A DNA stretch of 64,000 nucleotides, from the NCBI GenBank assembly GCA_937981555.1, contig CALJOK010000022.1, forward strand, positions 62,001 through 126,000, read 5' to 3'. Both the position numbers and the translations under genes were made by a program. Shown one piece after another: positions 53,642-63,490 of the stretch. Under the pieces are notes generated by a model. It was given only the letters and a program-made list of their open reading frames with translations, had not been told where the DNA came from and ran no database searches. The stretch's first letter is position 1. The number at the start of each line of letters is the position of its first letter. This DNA is from an uncultured Saprospiraceae bacterium (GTDB lineage: Bacteria > Bacteroidota > Bacteroidia > Chitinophagales > Saprospiraceae).

Positions 53642-53989
53642 ATGAAAAATTCAAATGTTTTAATCAGCGCAATCGTAGTTATTTTTTTGCAAATTTCTTT
53701 TTCTGCAAATGCACAAACTGGAAAAGTAGACTTTAAAGCAGAACAACCAACTACTTCAAAAACTGATTATACTCCCTTTGGAGGTGAGGTTGGAGTTGTG
53801 AAAACAAAAACTTTAGTAAAATTTAATTTTCTAAAAGGAGAAAGATTGCCTGACTTTAAAATAAAGAAGAAATATGAATCTGGTACGAATGGAAAATCCA
53901 AATCTACAACTAAAGTGAAAACAACTGAATTTAAACCTTTTATCAAAACTAATAAATATCAATTCAGCGGAACCAAGGTCAATTTATAA
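53642..53989 (+). CDS. Secreted protein, shorter paralogue 2
   Basis: Encodes 115 aa from the ATG at 53642. The signal peptide is nearly the same as in the preceding gene (MKNSNVLISAIVV...), and the mature part shares the GGEVGVVKT-type segment and a matching position of a Lys/Tyr-rich strand. The second half present in paralogue 1 is missing, so it is a diverged or shortened tandem duplicate. The intervening 75 bp has no terminator, so both are probably co-transcribed. Confidence 0.68.
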   Translation: MKNSNVLISAIVVIFLQISFSANAQTGKVDFKAEQPTTSKTDYTPFGGEVGVVKTKTLVKFNFLKGERLPDFKIKKKYESGTNGKSKSTTKVKTTEFKPFIKTNKYQFSGTKVNL

Positions 53990-54021
53990 AAATAGATGAT
54001 GGTCGGAGAGTAGGAATGTGG

Positions 54022-54672
54022 CTAAATTATTTTCCCATCCTCCATCACCAATCTTCGATCACTCATACCAGCTAGTTCTTCATTATGAGTCACAATGATA
54101 AAAGTTTGCTGAAAATCATTTTTCAAATCAAAAAGTAGTTGATGTAATTCTTTAGAGGAAGCAGAATCTAAATTACCAGAAGGTTCATCCGCAAAAACGA
54201 TGGCAGGTTTATTCATCAATGCTCGAGCAACTGCGACCCGTTGTTGTTCACCACCTGAAAGTTGAGTTGGTTTGTGAGTTAAGCGGTGGGAGAGACCGAG
54301 GTAGTCTAATAATTCTTTCGCTCGTTTTTCGGCCTCAGCTTTATTAGCATTTTGGATGAAAGCAGGAATGCATACATTTTCAACAGCAGTAAATTCAGGA
54401 AGTAAATGATGGAATTGAAAAATGAAACCAATATTCGTATTTCTAAAATTGGCTAATTTTTTTGGAGAGAGAGAACCCACATCTTGATTGTTAATTAAAA
54501 TTTCTCCCTTATCGGCATTATCCAAAGTTCCAAGAATATGAAGTAAAGTACTTTTTCCTGCACCTGATTTTCCAACGATACTAACTAGTTCTCCTTTTTC
54601 AATCTCAACATCAACGCCTTTTAGTACGTGAACATTTCCGTAGGACTTGTGAACATTTGTTGCTTTTATCAT
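54022..54672 (-). CDS. lolD: Lipoprotein-releasing ABC transporter ATPase, LolD-type
   Basis: Encodes 216 aa. Walker [10 protein letters not shown] (~34-42), Q-loop [21 protein letters not shown] signature [15 protein letters not shown], Walker [15 protein letters not shown] and the H-loop His in [10 protein letters not shown]. The [10 protein letters not shown] stretch and length fit LolD, which powers release of lipoproteins from the inner membrane; MacB-type or FtsE-type relatives share much of this. No lolC/E permease gene adjoins it here. Confidence 0.88.
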   Translation of the reverse strand: MIKATNVHKSYGNVHVLKGVDVEIEKGELVSIVGKSGAGKSTLLHILGTLDNADKGEILINNQDVGSLSPKKLANFRNTNIGFIFQFHHLLPEFTAVENVCIPAFIQNANKAEAEKRAKELLDYLGLSHRLTHKPTQLSGGEQQRVAVARALMNKPAIVFADEPSGNLDSASSKELHQLLFDLKNDFQQTFIIVTHNEELAGMSDRRLVMEDGKII

Positions 54673-55179
54673 AAGTAATTATCTACCATTCTATTTTTGA
54701 AAAGCCAAAAATACCCTTTATTCTGTAATATTTAAGTGTGTAATATTTAGTTGTTGAAATTATTATCTAGGACTAAATCTAGGGTTATCCAGTCTTATCT
54801 ATGTTTTAATATTTGAGTTTAAGTTTCTTTGTTTCAAAAAAAGCACTAAAAAAAATAGAAATATCTTTCAAAATAAGATTTAGCCACTTTTTAGCATAAA
54901 ATTTCAAAAGCGCTAGTTAATCATGTTTTTTATTCTGAAATAATATAATTATTTAGGTAAATAAGAATTTAATTTTGTGTAAAACATTTAAACTTGATTT
55001 CTGTTTCTTCAAATAGAGGGTTTAAAGAAAATAATTTCAAAGTTTTGTAGGGGGCAGGTTAAAGAACTGTGTCTTAAATGTAAAGTATCTTACAAAAGGA
55101 ATAATATCCTTAGCCGATATCCCCTCTTAAAAACCAGATTTCAAAAAATTTATTCTCTATTCAATAAAAAGAGTACGTT
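54673..55179. other. Divergent promoter region, 507 bp
   Basis: Lies between lolD (minus) and the Crp/Fnr gene (plus). AT-rich, with no gene, strong hairpin or clear operator that I can see. The length leaves room for a long regulated leader of the Crp/Fnr gene. Confidence 0.45.
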
Positions 55180-55860
55180 ATGGCAATTCAATCAAAGACA
55201 GCATTCCTAGAGCATTTCCCATTATTTGAAACGCTCAATTCAGATGAAAAACTTAGACTAACCCAAATGGTTGAAGTCAAAGTTAAGCCGAGATATAGTT
55301 ATATCTATCTTCCAGGAGAAGCTTCTGACAAAATTTTCTTTCTTTCAAAAGGTACGGTGAAAATCGGAACACATTCTAAAGATGGAAAGGAAATTATTAA
55401 ATCTGTTCTACACCCGACGGCTATGTTTGGAGAAATGGGGATTGTAGGTGAAGAAGAAAGACAAGACTTTGCAAGAGCAATGGGACAAGAAGTTCATTAT
55501 TGTGTCTTGAAAGTAGAAGACTTTAAAAGATTGATGCGATCTAACCATCAATTATCAATCAAAATATTAATGTTGATAGGTGAGCGACTGCGTCGAGCGG
55601 AAAATAGATTAGAATCTTTAATCTTTAAAGATGCCCGAACTCGAATTATTGACTTCTTAAAAGATGCAGCTGACCAACGAGGTCGAAGAGTTGGTTTTGA
55701 GATGTTAGTGAAGCACTCTTTGACTCAACAAGATATTGCTAACTTGACGGGAACTTCTCGTCAAACAGTTACATCCGTCCTGAATGAACTCCGTAAGTCA
55801 AATTTAATTTATTTTAATCGAAAAAGTATCTTGATTAGAGATATGGAAAGTTTGGTTTAA
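55180..55860 (+). CDS. Crp/Fnr-family transcriptional regulator
   Basis: Encodes 226 aa. Cyclic-nucleotide-binding-like beta-roll (~15-125: FLSKGTVKIGTHSKDGKE, LHPTAMFGEMGIVGEEERQDFARA), dimer helix (~125-150) and winged helix (~150-226) with LTQQDIANLTGTSRQTVTSVLNELRKSNLI as recognition region. It lacks the N-terminal Cys cluster of FNR, so it does not bind an oxygen-sensing Fe-S cluster that way. It lies just upstream of the alternative complex III operon, on the same strand, and is a natural candidate regulator of it. Confidence 0.93.
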   Translation: MAIQSKTAFLEHFPLFETLNSDEKLRLTQMVEVKVKPRYSYIYLPGEASDKIFFLSKGTVKIGTHSKDGKEIIKSVLHPTAMFGEMGIVGEEERQDFARAMGQEVHYCVLKVEDFKRLMRSNHQLSIKILMLIGERLRRAENRLESLIFKDARTRIIDFLKDAADQRGRRVGFEMLVKHSLTQQDIANLTGTSRQTVTSVLNELRKSNLIYFNRKSILIRDMESLV

Positions 55861-55977
55861 ATAAATATTGAAATTGTCTTCGGCACACTCTATCAAAAAT
55901 ATGCAAAATCGTTTTTAATTTTAGTTTTGGTTTAACTATTAAATAGTAGTTTTTTAAATCAAAAATGTGAGAGTAGT

Positions 55978-56008
55978 AAAAGCCGTTCCGTAGGGGACGG
56001 CTTTTTTT
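55978..56008 (+). terminator. Rho-independent terminator
   Basis: AAAAGCCGTTCC pairs with GGGACGGCTTTT (one G-T pair) around a 4-nt loop, followed by T. It separates the Crp/Fnr gene from the act operon. Confidence 0.88.
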
Positions 56009-56093
56009 ATGGATCAAATATCGAATAAATCCTAAATCCTTTGTTTGATATTCGTTTTTCTTCGGAGTATTAAACTAGTTATATAAATTTTGC

Positions 56094-56138
56094 CTTTTCA
56101 ATAAAAAAAAATGTTGATAATTTTTTTTTATTGAAAAG
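56094..56138. repeat. AT-rich perfect hairpin upstream of the act operon
   Basis: CTTTTCAATAAAAAAAAA (56094-56111) pairs perfectly with 56121-56138 around a 9-nt loop. Too A/T-rich to be a strong terminator; it could be a regulatory or cruciform-forming site. Confidence 0.7.
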
Positions 56139-56421
56139 CAAAACGAACTAATAATTGTCCTTGAAATTGTGACATAATTTTTCCGTAAACATCCACCAGT
56201 TTTCATTGGGAAATAAAATATGGTTAGAACTTCATTTTTACATTTTACCTTTCTCCATTTTATAATAATTCATTTTAATATACCATCAAAAAACATATTA
56301 AGAAGTTAAATTATACGGGATAAATTCTCTTTTTTTGCAATGTTTCAATTCCGTTAAGGAAAAGTTAAGGGTAGATTACTATTTGGACTTTATCTAAATA
56401 GGAAAGTGTGGATAACTTATA

Positions 56422-56452
56422 TTGGTAAATATGAGTACAAATTATATTTTTG
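56422..56452 (+). promoter_or_regulatory. Probable promoter of the act operon
   Basis: A TATTTTTG -7 box (56445-56452) matches TAnnTTTG, with TTGG at 56422 as a -33 element at about 20 bp spacing. Transcription would start near 56459, giving a leader of roughly 40 bases before actA. Confidence 0.5.
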
Positions 56453-56496
56453 CGCTGACAAAAAAATGACAAAACGATTTTGCTTAAAATATCTTT

Positions 56497-57981
56497 ATGA
56501 AAAATGTTAATATAGGAATGTACAAGTCATTGATTATGAGAAGTTTATCTATTATTTTTCTTTTCTTTTTTGCCTTGAATCTCACTTTCGCTCAAGGAGA
56601 GCGAACTCCTGAGCTAGATCAAGGAATGCAACTCTTTAAAAATAATTGTGGAAGCTGCCATGCTAAGAACATGAAAGCTAAAATGACAGGGCCTGCTTTG
56701 GCTGGAGTTGAAGAGCGTTGGGAAGACAAAGATAAGCTAAGATCATGGATTAGAAACTCAGCTGCTTTTTTGGCAACGGGTGATGAGTACGCAAATAATT
56801 TATTCCAAGAGTATGGTGGAAGTGTAATGACTAATTTCCCTAATTTGACGGATACTGAGATTGATAATATCTTAGGTTATATCAATGCGGTTGCTGTTAC
56901 TGGCGCTTATCCTCCAAAAACAGGAGATGCTGTTGCAGTAGCTGGGGGCGGAGAGACAAAAGGTGGAAGTAATACTTTGATGTACGGAATCTTGGCTTTG
57001 ATTTTAGCTATCCTTTCTATGGTATTAGCTCGGATCGTTGCGAACTTAAATCATATGCAAAAAGTGAAAGCAGGATTACCTGCTCCAGCTCGTCAAACTA
57101 TGTGGCAGATTGTTACAGGTTCAAGTGTAGTTGGGATGTTGATTTTTGCTTTTGTAATATGGGGAGGTTACCAAACAGTAAACAATGCGATTGACTTAGG
57201 TCGAACACAAGGATATGCTCCAACTCAACCAATTAAGTTTTCTCACGAGACTCACGCTGGCTTACACGAGATTGATTGTCAATACTGCCATGATGGTGCT
57301 AGACGAAGTAAGCACTCTGTGATTCCTGCAGCGAACACTTGTATGAATTGCCATAAAGCAATCGAGAAAGGTTCGGAATACGGAACTGCTGAGTTGACAA
57401 AAATCTTTGCTTCTATCGGTTATAATCCTGAAGACAATACATATATTAAGGATTATGATAAAATGAGTGAGGAAGATATTAAGAAAGTATATACAAAATG
57501 GATTGGTGATAATTATATGGAAGAAGCGAATGATGGAAAAGCGGAGGAAGATAAAATGACGAAACTAGATAATGATGGAGAAGAATTAGTAGCAGAACAA
57601 TGGCAAGGAATACTTACTGCTTTGACTCACCAAGATGGAAAAGGAATGGGGGTAGATGATAAAATTCAAGGACCAATTAACTGGACTCGAATTCACAACT
57701 TACCTGATCATGTTTATTTCAATCATGCACAACACGTAACTGTTGGAAAACAAGAATGTCAAACTTGTCACGGACCAGTTGAGGAAATGAAATTACTAGC
57801 TCAATATGCTCCTTTATCTATGGGATGGTGTGTAAACTGTCACAGAGAAACAAAAGTAGATTTCGGAAACGAATACTATGCATCATTTAAAAATATGCAT
57901 GAAGAGATGAAAGAAGGAAAACGAAGTGGAGTTACTGTGGAAGACATTGGAGGAATCGAATGTCAAAAATGCCATTATTAA
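56497..57981 (+). CDS. actA: Alternative complex III subunit ActA, with extra N-terminal heme domain
   Basis: Encodes 494 aa from 56497; Met at 56536 (MRSLSII) would give a more classical signal peptide. Six CxxCH motifs: CGSCH (51), then CQYCH (261), CMNCH (282), CQTCH (421), CVNCH (445) and CQKCH (489). The first sits in a cytochrome c domain (~35-140) followed by two membrane helices (~165-190, ~210-235); the last five form the usual pentaheme domain. ActA passes electrons from quinol oxidation towards the terminal oxidase or ActE. First gene of actABCDE. Confidence 0.93.
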   Translation: MKNVNIGMYKSLIMRSLSIIFLFFFALNLTFAQGERTPELDQGMQLFKNNCGSCHAKNMKAKMTGPALAGVEERWEDKDKLRSWIRNSAAFLATGDEYANNLFQEYGGSVMTNFPNLTDTEIDNILGYINAVAVTGAYPPKTGDAVAVAGGGETKGGSNTLMYGILALILAILSMVLARIVANLNHMQKVKAGLPAPARQTMWQIVTGSSVVGMLIFAFVIWGGYQTVNNAIDLGRTQGYAPTQPIKFSHETHAGLHEIDCQYCHDGARRSKHSVIPAANTCMNCHKAIEKGSEYGTAELTKIFASIGYNPEDNTYIKDYDKMSEEDIKKVYTKWIGDNYMEEANDGKAEEDKMTKLDNDGEELVAEQWQGILTALTHQDGKGMGVDDKIQGPINWTRIHNLPDHVYFNHAQHVTVGKQECQTCHGPVEEMKLLAQYAPLSMGWCVNCHRETKVDFGNEYYASFKNMHEEMKEGKRSGVTVEDIGGIECQKCHY

Positions 57982-58059
57982 TTAATGGTTAATGATTAAC
58001 TGTGAATGGTTAATGTTTTTAATATTAAACTGATAATTTTTTTTTAGACTCAATATAAG

Positions 58060-61000
58060 ATGAAAGAACAAAATAAATCACAAGTTTGGATTGGAGCAGC
58101 GGACATGACAAATGATCCAGAATTTTTTCAATCTGCAAAATCTGAATTTGTAGAATTACCAATCGTAGATGTCCTTGCTGACGAAAATGTTGCTGAAAAT
58201 GCAACAGCTAATCGACGAGACTTTTTGAAATATATGGGATTTGGATTAGGAGCTGCAACGCTAGCTGCTGGTTGTGAAATTCCAATGAAAAAAGCGATTC
58301 CTTACGTAACTAAACCAGATTCAATTGTACCAGGAGTTGCATCTTATTATGCAAGTTCATTTGTACAGGGTGGAGATTACTGCTCTATTTTGGTGAAAAC
58401 TAGAGAAGGTCGTCCGATCAAAATCGAAGGGAATGCTTTGTCAACTGTTTCAAAAGGTGGAACAAGTGCGAGAGTTCAAGCAAGTGTATTGAGTTTATAT
58501 GATTCTAACCGATTCAAACGTCCTATGAGTCTTGGTGATAAAAAATCAATTAGCTGGGCAGATTTGGATGGTGTGATCAAAGGCAAATTAAATGGAAGTT
58601 CTAATATCCGTTTAGTTTGTAATACTGTTTTATCGCCTACGGCAAAAACTGTGATGCAAGAATTTACTGCTGCGTATCCAAATACAAAAGTAGTGATGTA
58701 TGATCCAGTTTCTAGTTCTGCTATGTTGGAAGCAAATGAAGCTAACTTTGGAGACAAAGCGATTCCAAATTACAGTTTTGATAAAGCACAAGTAATTGTA
58801 AGTTTTGGAGCTGACTTTTTGGGAACATGGGTTTCTCCAACTGAGTTTGCTGCAGATTATGCAACGAATAGAAAAATTGATTTGAAAAATCCTAAGATGT
58901 CTCGCCACATTCAAGTGGAATCAGGGATGTCTTTGACCGGTTCAAATGCAGATAATCGAGTTTTGATTAAACCTTCTGAACAAGGTTCTGCAATTGCACA
59001 TTTATATAATGCAGTAGCTGCAAAATCTGGAGGAACGCAAGTTGCTGCCCCAAGTTTAAATGCAAAAGCAAAAACTGCTTTAGCAAAAGTTGCTGGCGAG
59101 TTATTAGCTCACCAAGGAAGTTCATTGGTCGTTTCTGATTCAAATAATGTTGGAGAGCAAACTTTAGTAAATGCAATGAATCATTTACTCGGTAACTACG
59201 GTTCAACTTTAAGTTTCGGAAGTGCTTCAATGCAACGTCAAGGAACAGATAAAGCGATTCAAGATTTGATTAAGGAAATGAATGGAGGAGGAGTTGATGC
59301 AGTATTTGTGATGGATCAAGCTAATCCAGCTTTTGATTTACCTAACTCAGCTGCCTTCGTAACTGGAATGGAAAAAGTAGGATTGCGAGTTTCCATGTCA
59401 GGACACAAAAATGAAACGGCTGCAAAATGCCAATACATCGCACCATCCAACCACTTCTTAGAATCATGGGGAGATGTTGAACCAAAACGAGGTCACTACA
59501 GTATCGTTCAGCCTACGATTGCTCCATTGATGGACACTCGTCAAACGGAAGAAAGTTTATTGACTTGGTGTGGAAGTATCAACTTAGATAAAACTGCAGA
59601 CCAACCATATTACGAATATTTGAAAGCGAATTGGAGAGCTAATATGTTCTCTCAACAAAATTCATACAATACTTTCCGAGCATTTTGGGATGCAACAGTA
59701 CACGATGGTGTATTTGCTGCGCCACAAGCTGCAGGAACTTATGTTTTCAATGCAGACGTAAATGCTGCAGCAGGAAAAATAAATAAACCATCTGCTGCTG
59801 CACACGAGATTTCATTTTTCGAAACAGTAAATATCGGAAATGGTCAGTATGCAGATAATCCTTGGTTACAAGAAATGCCTGATCCAATCTCAAGATGTGC
59901 TTGGGGGAATGTTCTTTATGTTCCAATTACTTGGAGCGATGCAGATCACTTCACAGGATATGGAAATATCGGAACTGGAACTAAGAAAGGAAAAGGAGAT
60001 AAAGTAAATCTAACAGTTGGTGGAGTAACTGAAAAAGTAACTGCTACAACTAATTTCGGTCAACCAATGATTGATGATTCTGCTACTTTCTCAATGGCAT
60101 TAGGATACGGAAGAACTGTTTCAGGTGAATGTGGAATTAATGTTGGAGAAAATGCTTACCCAATGTTGACCATGGATGCTAATGGAAATACTAGATACTA
60201 TGCTGACGCAGAAGTGAGTGATAGTTTAGAATATGATGAGCAATTTGCTTGTGTTCAGTATCACCATACGATGGGAGTTTTCGAACAAGAAGCTCCAGAG
60301 ATCAATGTGGATGATAAAGCAGTTGGTATCAATGGTTACCAAGGAGCGATTACTAATCGATCAGTAATTTTCCATGCGAAATTAAATGAGTTGCCAGCTT
60401 TTGAAAAGAAAATGGAAAAATTCCATGAGAAGGCAAAGCACTTAAATGATCAAACACTTTATCCTTACGAAGAATATAAAGACAAATTATACAGCCAAGG
60501 TCATCATTGGGGAATGCATGTAGATATGAATGCATGTATCGGATGTAGTGCCTGTACGATTGCTTGTATGTCTGAAAATAATATTCCTGTTGTTGGGAAA
60601 ACAGAAGTGAGTCGTCATCACGAAATGGCTTGGTTAAGAATTGATAGATACTTCATTGGAGATGTTGAAAATCCAAATGTAGTTTATCAACCAATGATGT
60701 GTCAACATTGTGATAATGCACCTTGTGAAAATGTTTGTCCAGTTGCTGCGACGAATCACAGTTCAGAAGGATTGAATCAAATGACTTACAACAGATGTAT
60801 CGGAACTAGATACTGCGCCAATAACTGTCCTTATAAAGTAAGAAGATTTAACTGGTTAGATTATACAACTGCGGATTTATTCCCAGTAAATCAATACGAT
60901 GTAAACGGAGAGGAAATTCCTTACGGAGCAGATAACTTGACTCGTATGGTATTGAACCCAGATGTAACTGTTCGATCAAGAGGAGTTATCGAGAAATGTT

Positions 61001-61263
61001 CTTTCTGTGTTCAACGAATCCAAGAAGGTAAATTGACTGCGAAAAGTGAAGGAAGAAGCTTAAAAGACAACGAAGTAAAAACTGCTTGTCAAACTTCTTG
61101 CCCAACTGGAGCAATTACTTTCGGAGATATCAATGATCCAAAAAGTAAGATTAGCAAAACAATGGCTTCTGCTTTGAACTATAAAGTTTTAGAAGAAATC
61201 AACACTAGATCATCAGTTGATTACGCTGCTAAAATTATTAATAATGAAGGATCATTAAGCTAG
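58060..61263 (+). CDS. actB: Alternative complex III subunit ActB (molybdopterin-like plus Fe-S)
   Basis: Encodes 1067 aa. A Tat-type RRDFLKYMGFG motif lies at ~52, internal as usual for ActB, followed by CEIPMKKAIPYV. Residues ~60-780 are a molybdopterin-oxidoreductase-like domain that in this family carries no molybdenum cofactor. Residues ~820-1030 hold four cysteine clusters (CIGCSACTIAC, CQHCDNAPCENVCPV, CIGTRYCANNCPYKV, CSFC...CQTSCP), giving three [4Fe-4S] and one [3Fe-4S] centre. Periplasmic subunit next to the membrane quinol site. 78 bp after actA. Confidence 0.95.
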   Translation: MKEQNKSQVWIGAADMTNDPEFFQSAKSEFVELPIVDVLADENVAENATANRRDFLKYMGFGLGAATLAAGCEIPMKKAIPYVTKPDSIVPGVASYYASSFVQGGDYCSILVKTREGRPIKIEGNALSTVSKGGTSARVQASVLSLYDSNRFKRPMSLGDKKSISWADLDGVIKGKLNGSSNIRLVCNTVLSPTAKTVMQEFTAAYPNTKVVMYDPVSSSAMLEANEANFGDKAIPNYSFDKAQVIVSFGADFLGTWVSPTEFAADYATNRKIDLKNPKMSRHIQVESGMSLTGSNADNRVLIKPSEQGSAIAHLYNAVAAKSGGTQVAAPSLNAKAKTALAKVAGELLAHQGSSLVVSDSNNVGEQTLVNAMNHLLGNYGSTLSFGSASMQRQGTDKAIQDLIKEMNGGGVDAVFVMDQANPAFDLPNSAAFVTGMEKVGLRVSMSGHKNETAAKCQYIAPSNHFLESWGDVEPKRGHYSIVQPTIAPLMDTRQTEESLLTWCGSINLDKTADQPYYEYLKANWRANMFSQQNSYNTFRAFWDATVHDGVFAAPQAAGTYVFNADVNAAAGKINKPSAAAHEISFFETVNIGNGQYADNPWLQEMPDPISRCAWGNVLYVPITWSDADHFTGYGNIGTGTKKGKGDKVNLTVGGVTEKVTATTNFGQPMIDDSATFSMALGYGRTVSGECGINVGENAYPMLTMDANGNTRYYADAEVSDSLEYDEQFACVQYHHTMGVFEQEAPEINVDDKAVGINGYQGAITNRSVIFHAKLNELPAFEKKMEKFHEKAKHLNDQTLYPYEEYKDKLYSQGHHWGMHVDMNACIGCSACTIACMSENNIPVVGKTEVSRHHEMAWLRIDRYFIGDVENPNVVYQPMMCQHCDNAPCENVCPVAATNHSSEGLNQMTYNRCIGTRYCANNCPYKVRRFNWLDYTTADLFPVNQYDVNGEEIPYGADNLTRMVLNPDVTVRSRGVIEKCSFCVQRIQEGKLTAKSEGRSLKDNEVKTACQTSCPTGAITFGDINDPKSKISKTMASALNYKVLEEINTRSSVDYAAKIINNEGSLS

Positions 61264-61349
61264 TAAGTAATTGATGAACGATAATTGATTTTCAATTATC
61301 AAATTGAAAGGAATAACAATCTAAAAAAGTCAATAGTAAAAATAAGAAT

Positions 61350-62804
61350 ATGAGTCATCATCCAATTATTTCTCCATTAAGACACACTCTCATCACGGGA
61401 GACAAAACCTACCATCAGATAACGGAGGATATTTGTGCACCGTCAGAGAAGGTTCCAAGTACAGCTTGGGTTATCGCATTTATCTTGTCGGTAACCGTTC
61501 TTGGATTCGGTGTATTCTGCATCCTTTGGACTATCTGGATGGGAATTGGAACATGGAATTTGAATAGAACCATTGGTTGGGGTTGGGATATTACCAACTT
61601 CGTTTGGTGGATTGGAATTGGTCACGCAGGAACATTGATTTCTGCCATCCTTTTACTTTTTCGTCAAAAATGGAGAACAGGGGTAAACCGTGCAGCAGAG
61701 GCAATGACAATTTTTGCCGTAATGTGTGCAGGACTTTTTCCATTGATACATATGGGACGTTTGTGGTTAGGATTTTTCATTTTCCCATACCCAAATACAC
61801 GTGGACCATTATGGGTAAACTTTAACTCGCCATTGCTTTGGGATGTATTTGCCATCTCAACATATTTCACAGTATCATTATTATTCTGGTATACAGGTTT
61901 AGTTCCTGATTTAGCAACATTGAGAGATAGATCTACTGGATTAAGAAGAAAAATCTACAGTTTCGTTGCTTTCGGTTGGACTGGTTCAGCGAAGCATTGG
62001 CAACGATTTGAATCATTGTCTTTAATCTTAGCAGGTATCGCAACACCATTAGTACTTTCTGTACACACGATTGTATCTTTTGATTTCGCCACTTCAGTTA
62101 TTCCAGGATGGCATACGACTATCTTCCCTCCTTACTTTGTAGCTGGAGCGATTTTCTCAGGTTTTGCCATGGTATTGACCTTGATGATTATTACTAGGAA
62201 AGTACTTAAGCTGGAAGATTATATTACGTTGCAGCATATAGAATCGATGAATAAAGTAATCGTATTAACTGCTACAATGGTAGGAGTTGCTTACTTAACA
62301 GAGCTTTTCATTTCATGGTATTCTCAATATCCATATGAGCAATTTGCATTTTATAATAGAGCTACTGGTATTTATTTCTGGTCATACGTAGGTATGATGG
62401 GATGTAATGTTTTAGTTCCGCAAATCTTCTGGGTAGAAAAATATAGAAGAAATATTACGCTGACATTCTTTATGTCAATCTTTATCAATATCGGAATGTG
62501 GTTTGAGCGATTTGTAATTATCGTTACTACATTGGCTCGTGATTATTTACCATCAAGTTGGAGTTACTATGTTCCTACTTGGGTTGAGATTGGTATTTAT
62601 ATTGGAACATTTGGATTGTTCTTTACACTTTATTTACTATTTACAAGAGTAGCTCCAGTAGTTGCGATTGCAGAGGTAAAAAGTATCTTGAAAACTTCAG
62701 GAAGTCAGTATACTGGTTTAACTAAGAGAAAAGCGATTGACTATAACGAAGCAGCTAAAGAAGCGGATCATGCACATGCGCATGATGACCACGGACATCA
62801 TTAA
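61350..62804 (+). CDS. actC: Alternative complex III subunit ActC (NrfD-like quinol-binding membrane protein)
   Basis: Encodes 484 aa. NrfD/PsrC-type integral protein with about ten membrane helices; the first begins near 38 ([18 protein letters not shown]), and [18 protein letters not shown] and [18 protein letters not shown] are conserved quinol-site segments. The C terminus is His/Asp-rich ([11 protein letters not shown]). It oxidises quinol in the membrane and passes electrons to ActB. 86 bp after actB. Confidence 0.95.
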   Translation: MSHHPIISPLRHTLITGDKTYHQITEDICAPSEKVPSTAWVIAFILSVTVLGFGVFCILWTIWMGIGTWNLNRTIGWGWDITNFVWWIGIGHAGTLISAILLLFRQKWRTGVNRAAEAMTIFAVMCAGLFPLIHMGRLWLGFFIFPYPNTRGPLWVNFNSPLLWDVFAISTYFTVSLLFWYTGLVPDLATLRDRSTGLRRKIYSFVAFGWTGSAKHWQRFESLSLILAGIATPLVLSVHTIVSFDFATSVIPGWHTTIFPPYFVAGAIFSGFAMVLTLMIITRKVLKLEDYITLQHIESMNKVIVLTATMVGVAYLTELFISWYSQYPYEQFAFYNRATGIYFWSYVGMMGCNVLVPQIFWVEKYRRNITLTFFMSIFINIGMWFERFVIIVTTLARDYLPSSWSYYVPTWVEIGIYIGTFGLFFTLYLLFTRVAPVVAIAEVKSILKTSGSQYTGLTKRKAIDYNEAAKEADHAHAHDDHGHH

Positions 62805-62912
62805 GCTGAAATTCGGAATTAATTTTAATTTGAAAAATTAGCTGAGTTCAATTTTTTACAAAAAAAATAACAAAGCTTTTACATATAGATTTACTTTAAA
62901 AATTTCATAAAA

Positions 62913-63440
62913 ATGGAAGGACATAAAGATGTTTTATACGGATTGTACGATGATGAAGATGTGTTGATGGATGCAATTACCAAAGCACAAAAAGATCATC
63001 TTGACATTCACGATGTATTCACACCATTTCCAGTTCACGGATTGGATGAAGTGATGGGATTGTCAGAAAGTCGATTACACATTGCAGGATTTGTTTATGG
63101 TGCATTGGGAACTTTGACAGCATTCTTATTTATGTCTTGGGTATTTACTCGAGATTGGCCAATCATTTTTGGAGGTAAGCCATATTGGTCAGTACCTGCA
63201 TTTATTCCAATTACATTTGAGTTAACAGTTTTGTTTTCATGTGTAGGAATGGTAGTAACATATTACACCGTTTGTGGAATGGGGCCAGGTGCAGATAATC
63301 CAACCTTGGATGATCGAATTACTGATGATAAATTTTGTATAGCATTTAATGTTTCTAATTCTTCTAAAGATGAAATCGAATCATTAAGAGGATTCTTAAC
63401 AAAATCAGGCGCAGAAGAAACGAACATTAAAACTATCTAG
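62913..63440 (+). CDS. actD: Alternative complex III subunit ActD (DUF3341)
   Basis: Encodes 175 aa. DUF3341 family: LYGLYDDEDVLMDAITKAQ opening, DVFTPFPVHGLDEVMGL, then two membrane helices (~65-85 and ~100-125) separated by a short loop with GGKPYWSVPAFIPITFE. ActD packs beside ActC. 108 bp after actC. Confidence 0.95.
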   Translation: MEGHKDVLYGLYDDEDVLMDAITKAQKDHLDIHDVFTPFPVHGLDEVMGLSESRLHIAGFVYGALGTLTAFLFMSWVFTRDWPIIFGGKPYWSVPAFIPITFELTVLFSCVGMVVTYYTVCGMGPGADNPTLDDRITDDKFCIAFNVSNSSKDEIESLRGFLTKSGAEETNIKTI

Positions 63441-63490
63441 AAATTAAAATCTAAATCAAATTTGTTATTTGATTTTTTAATCGATATAAA

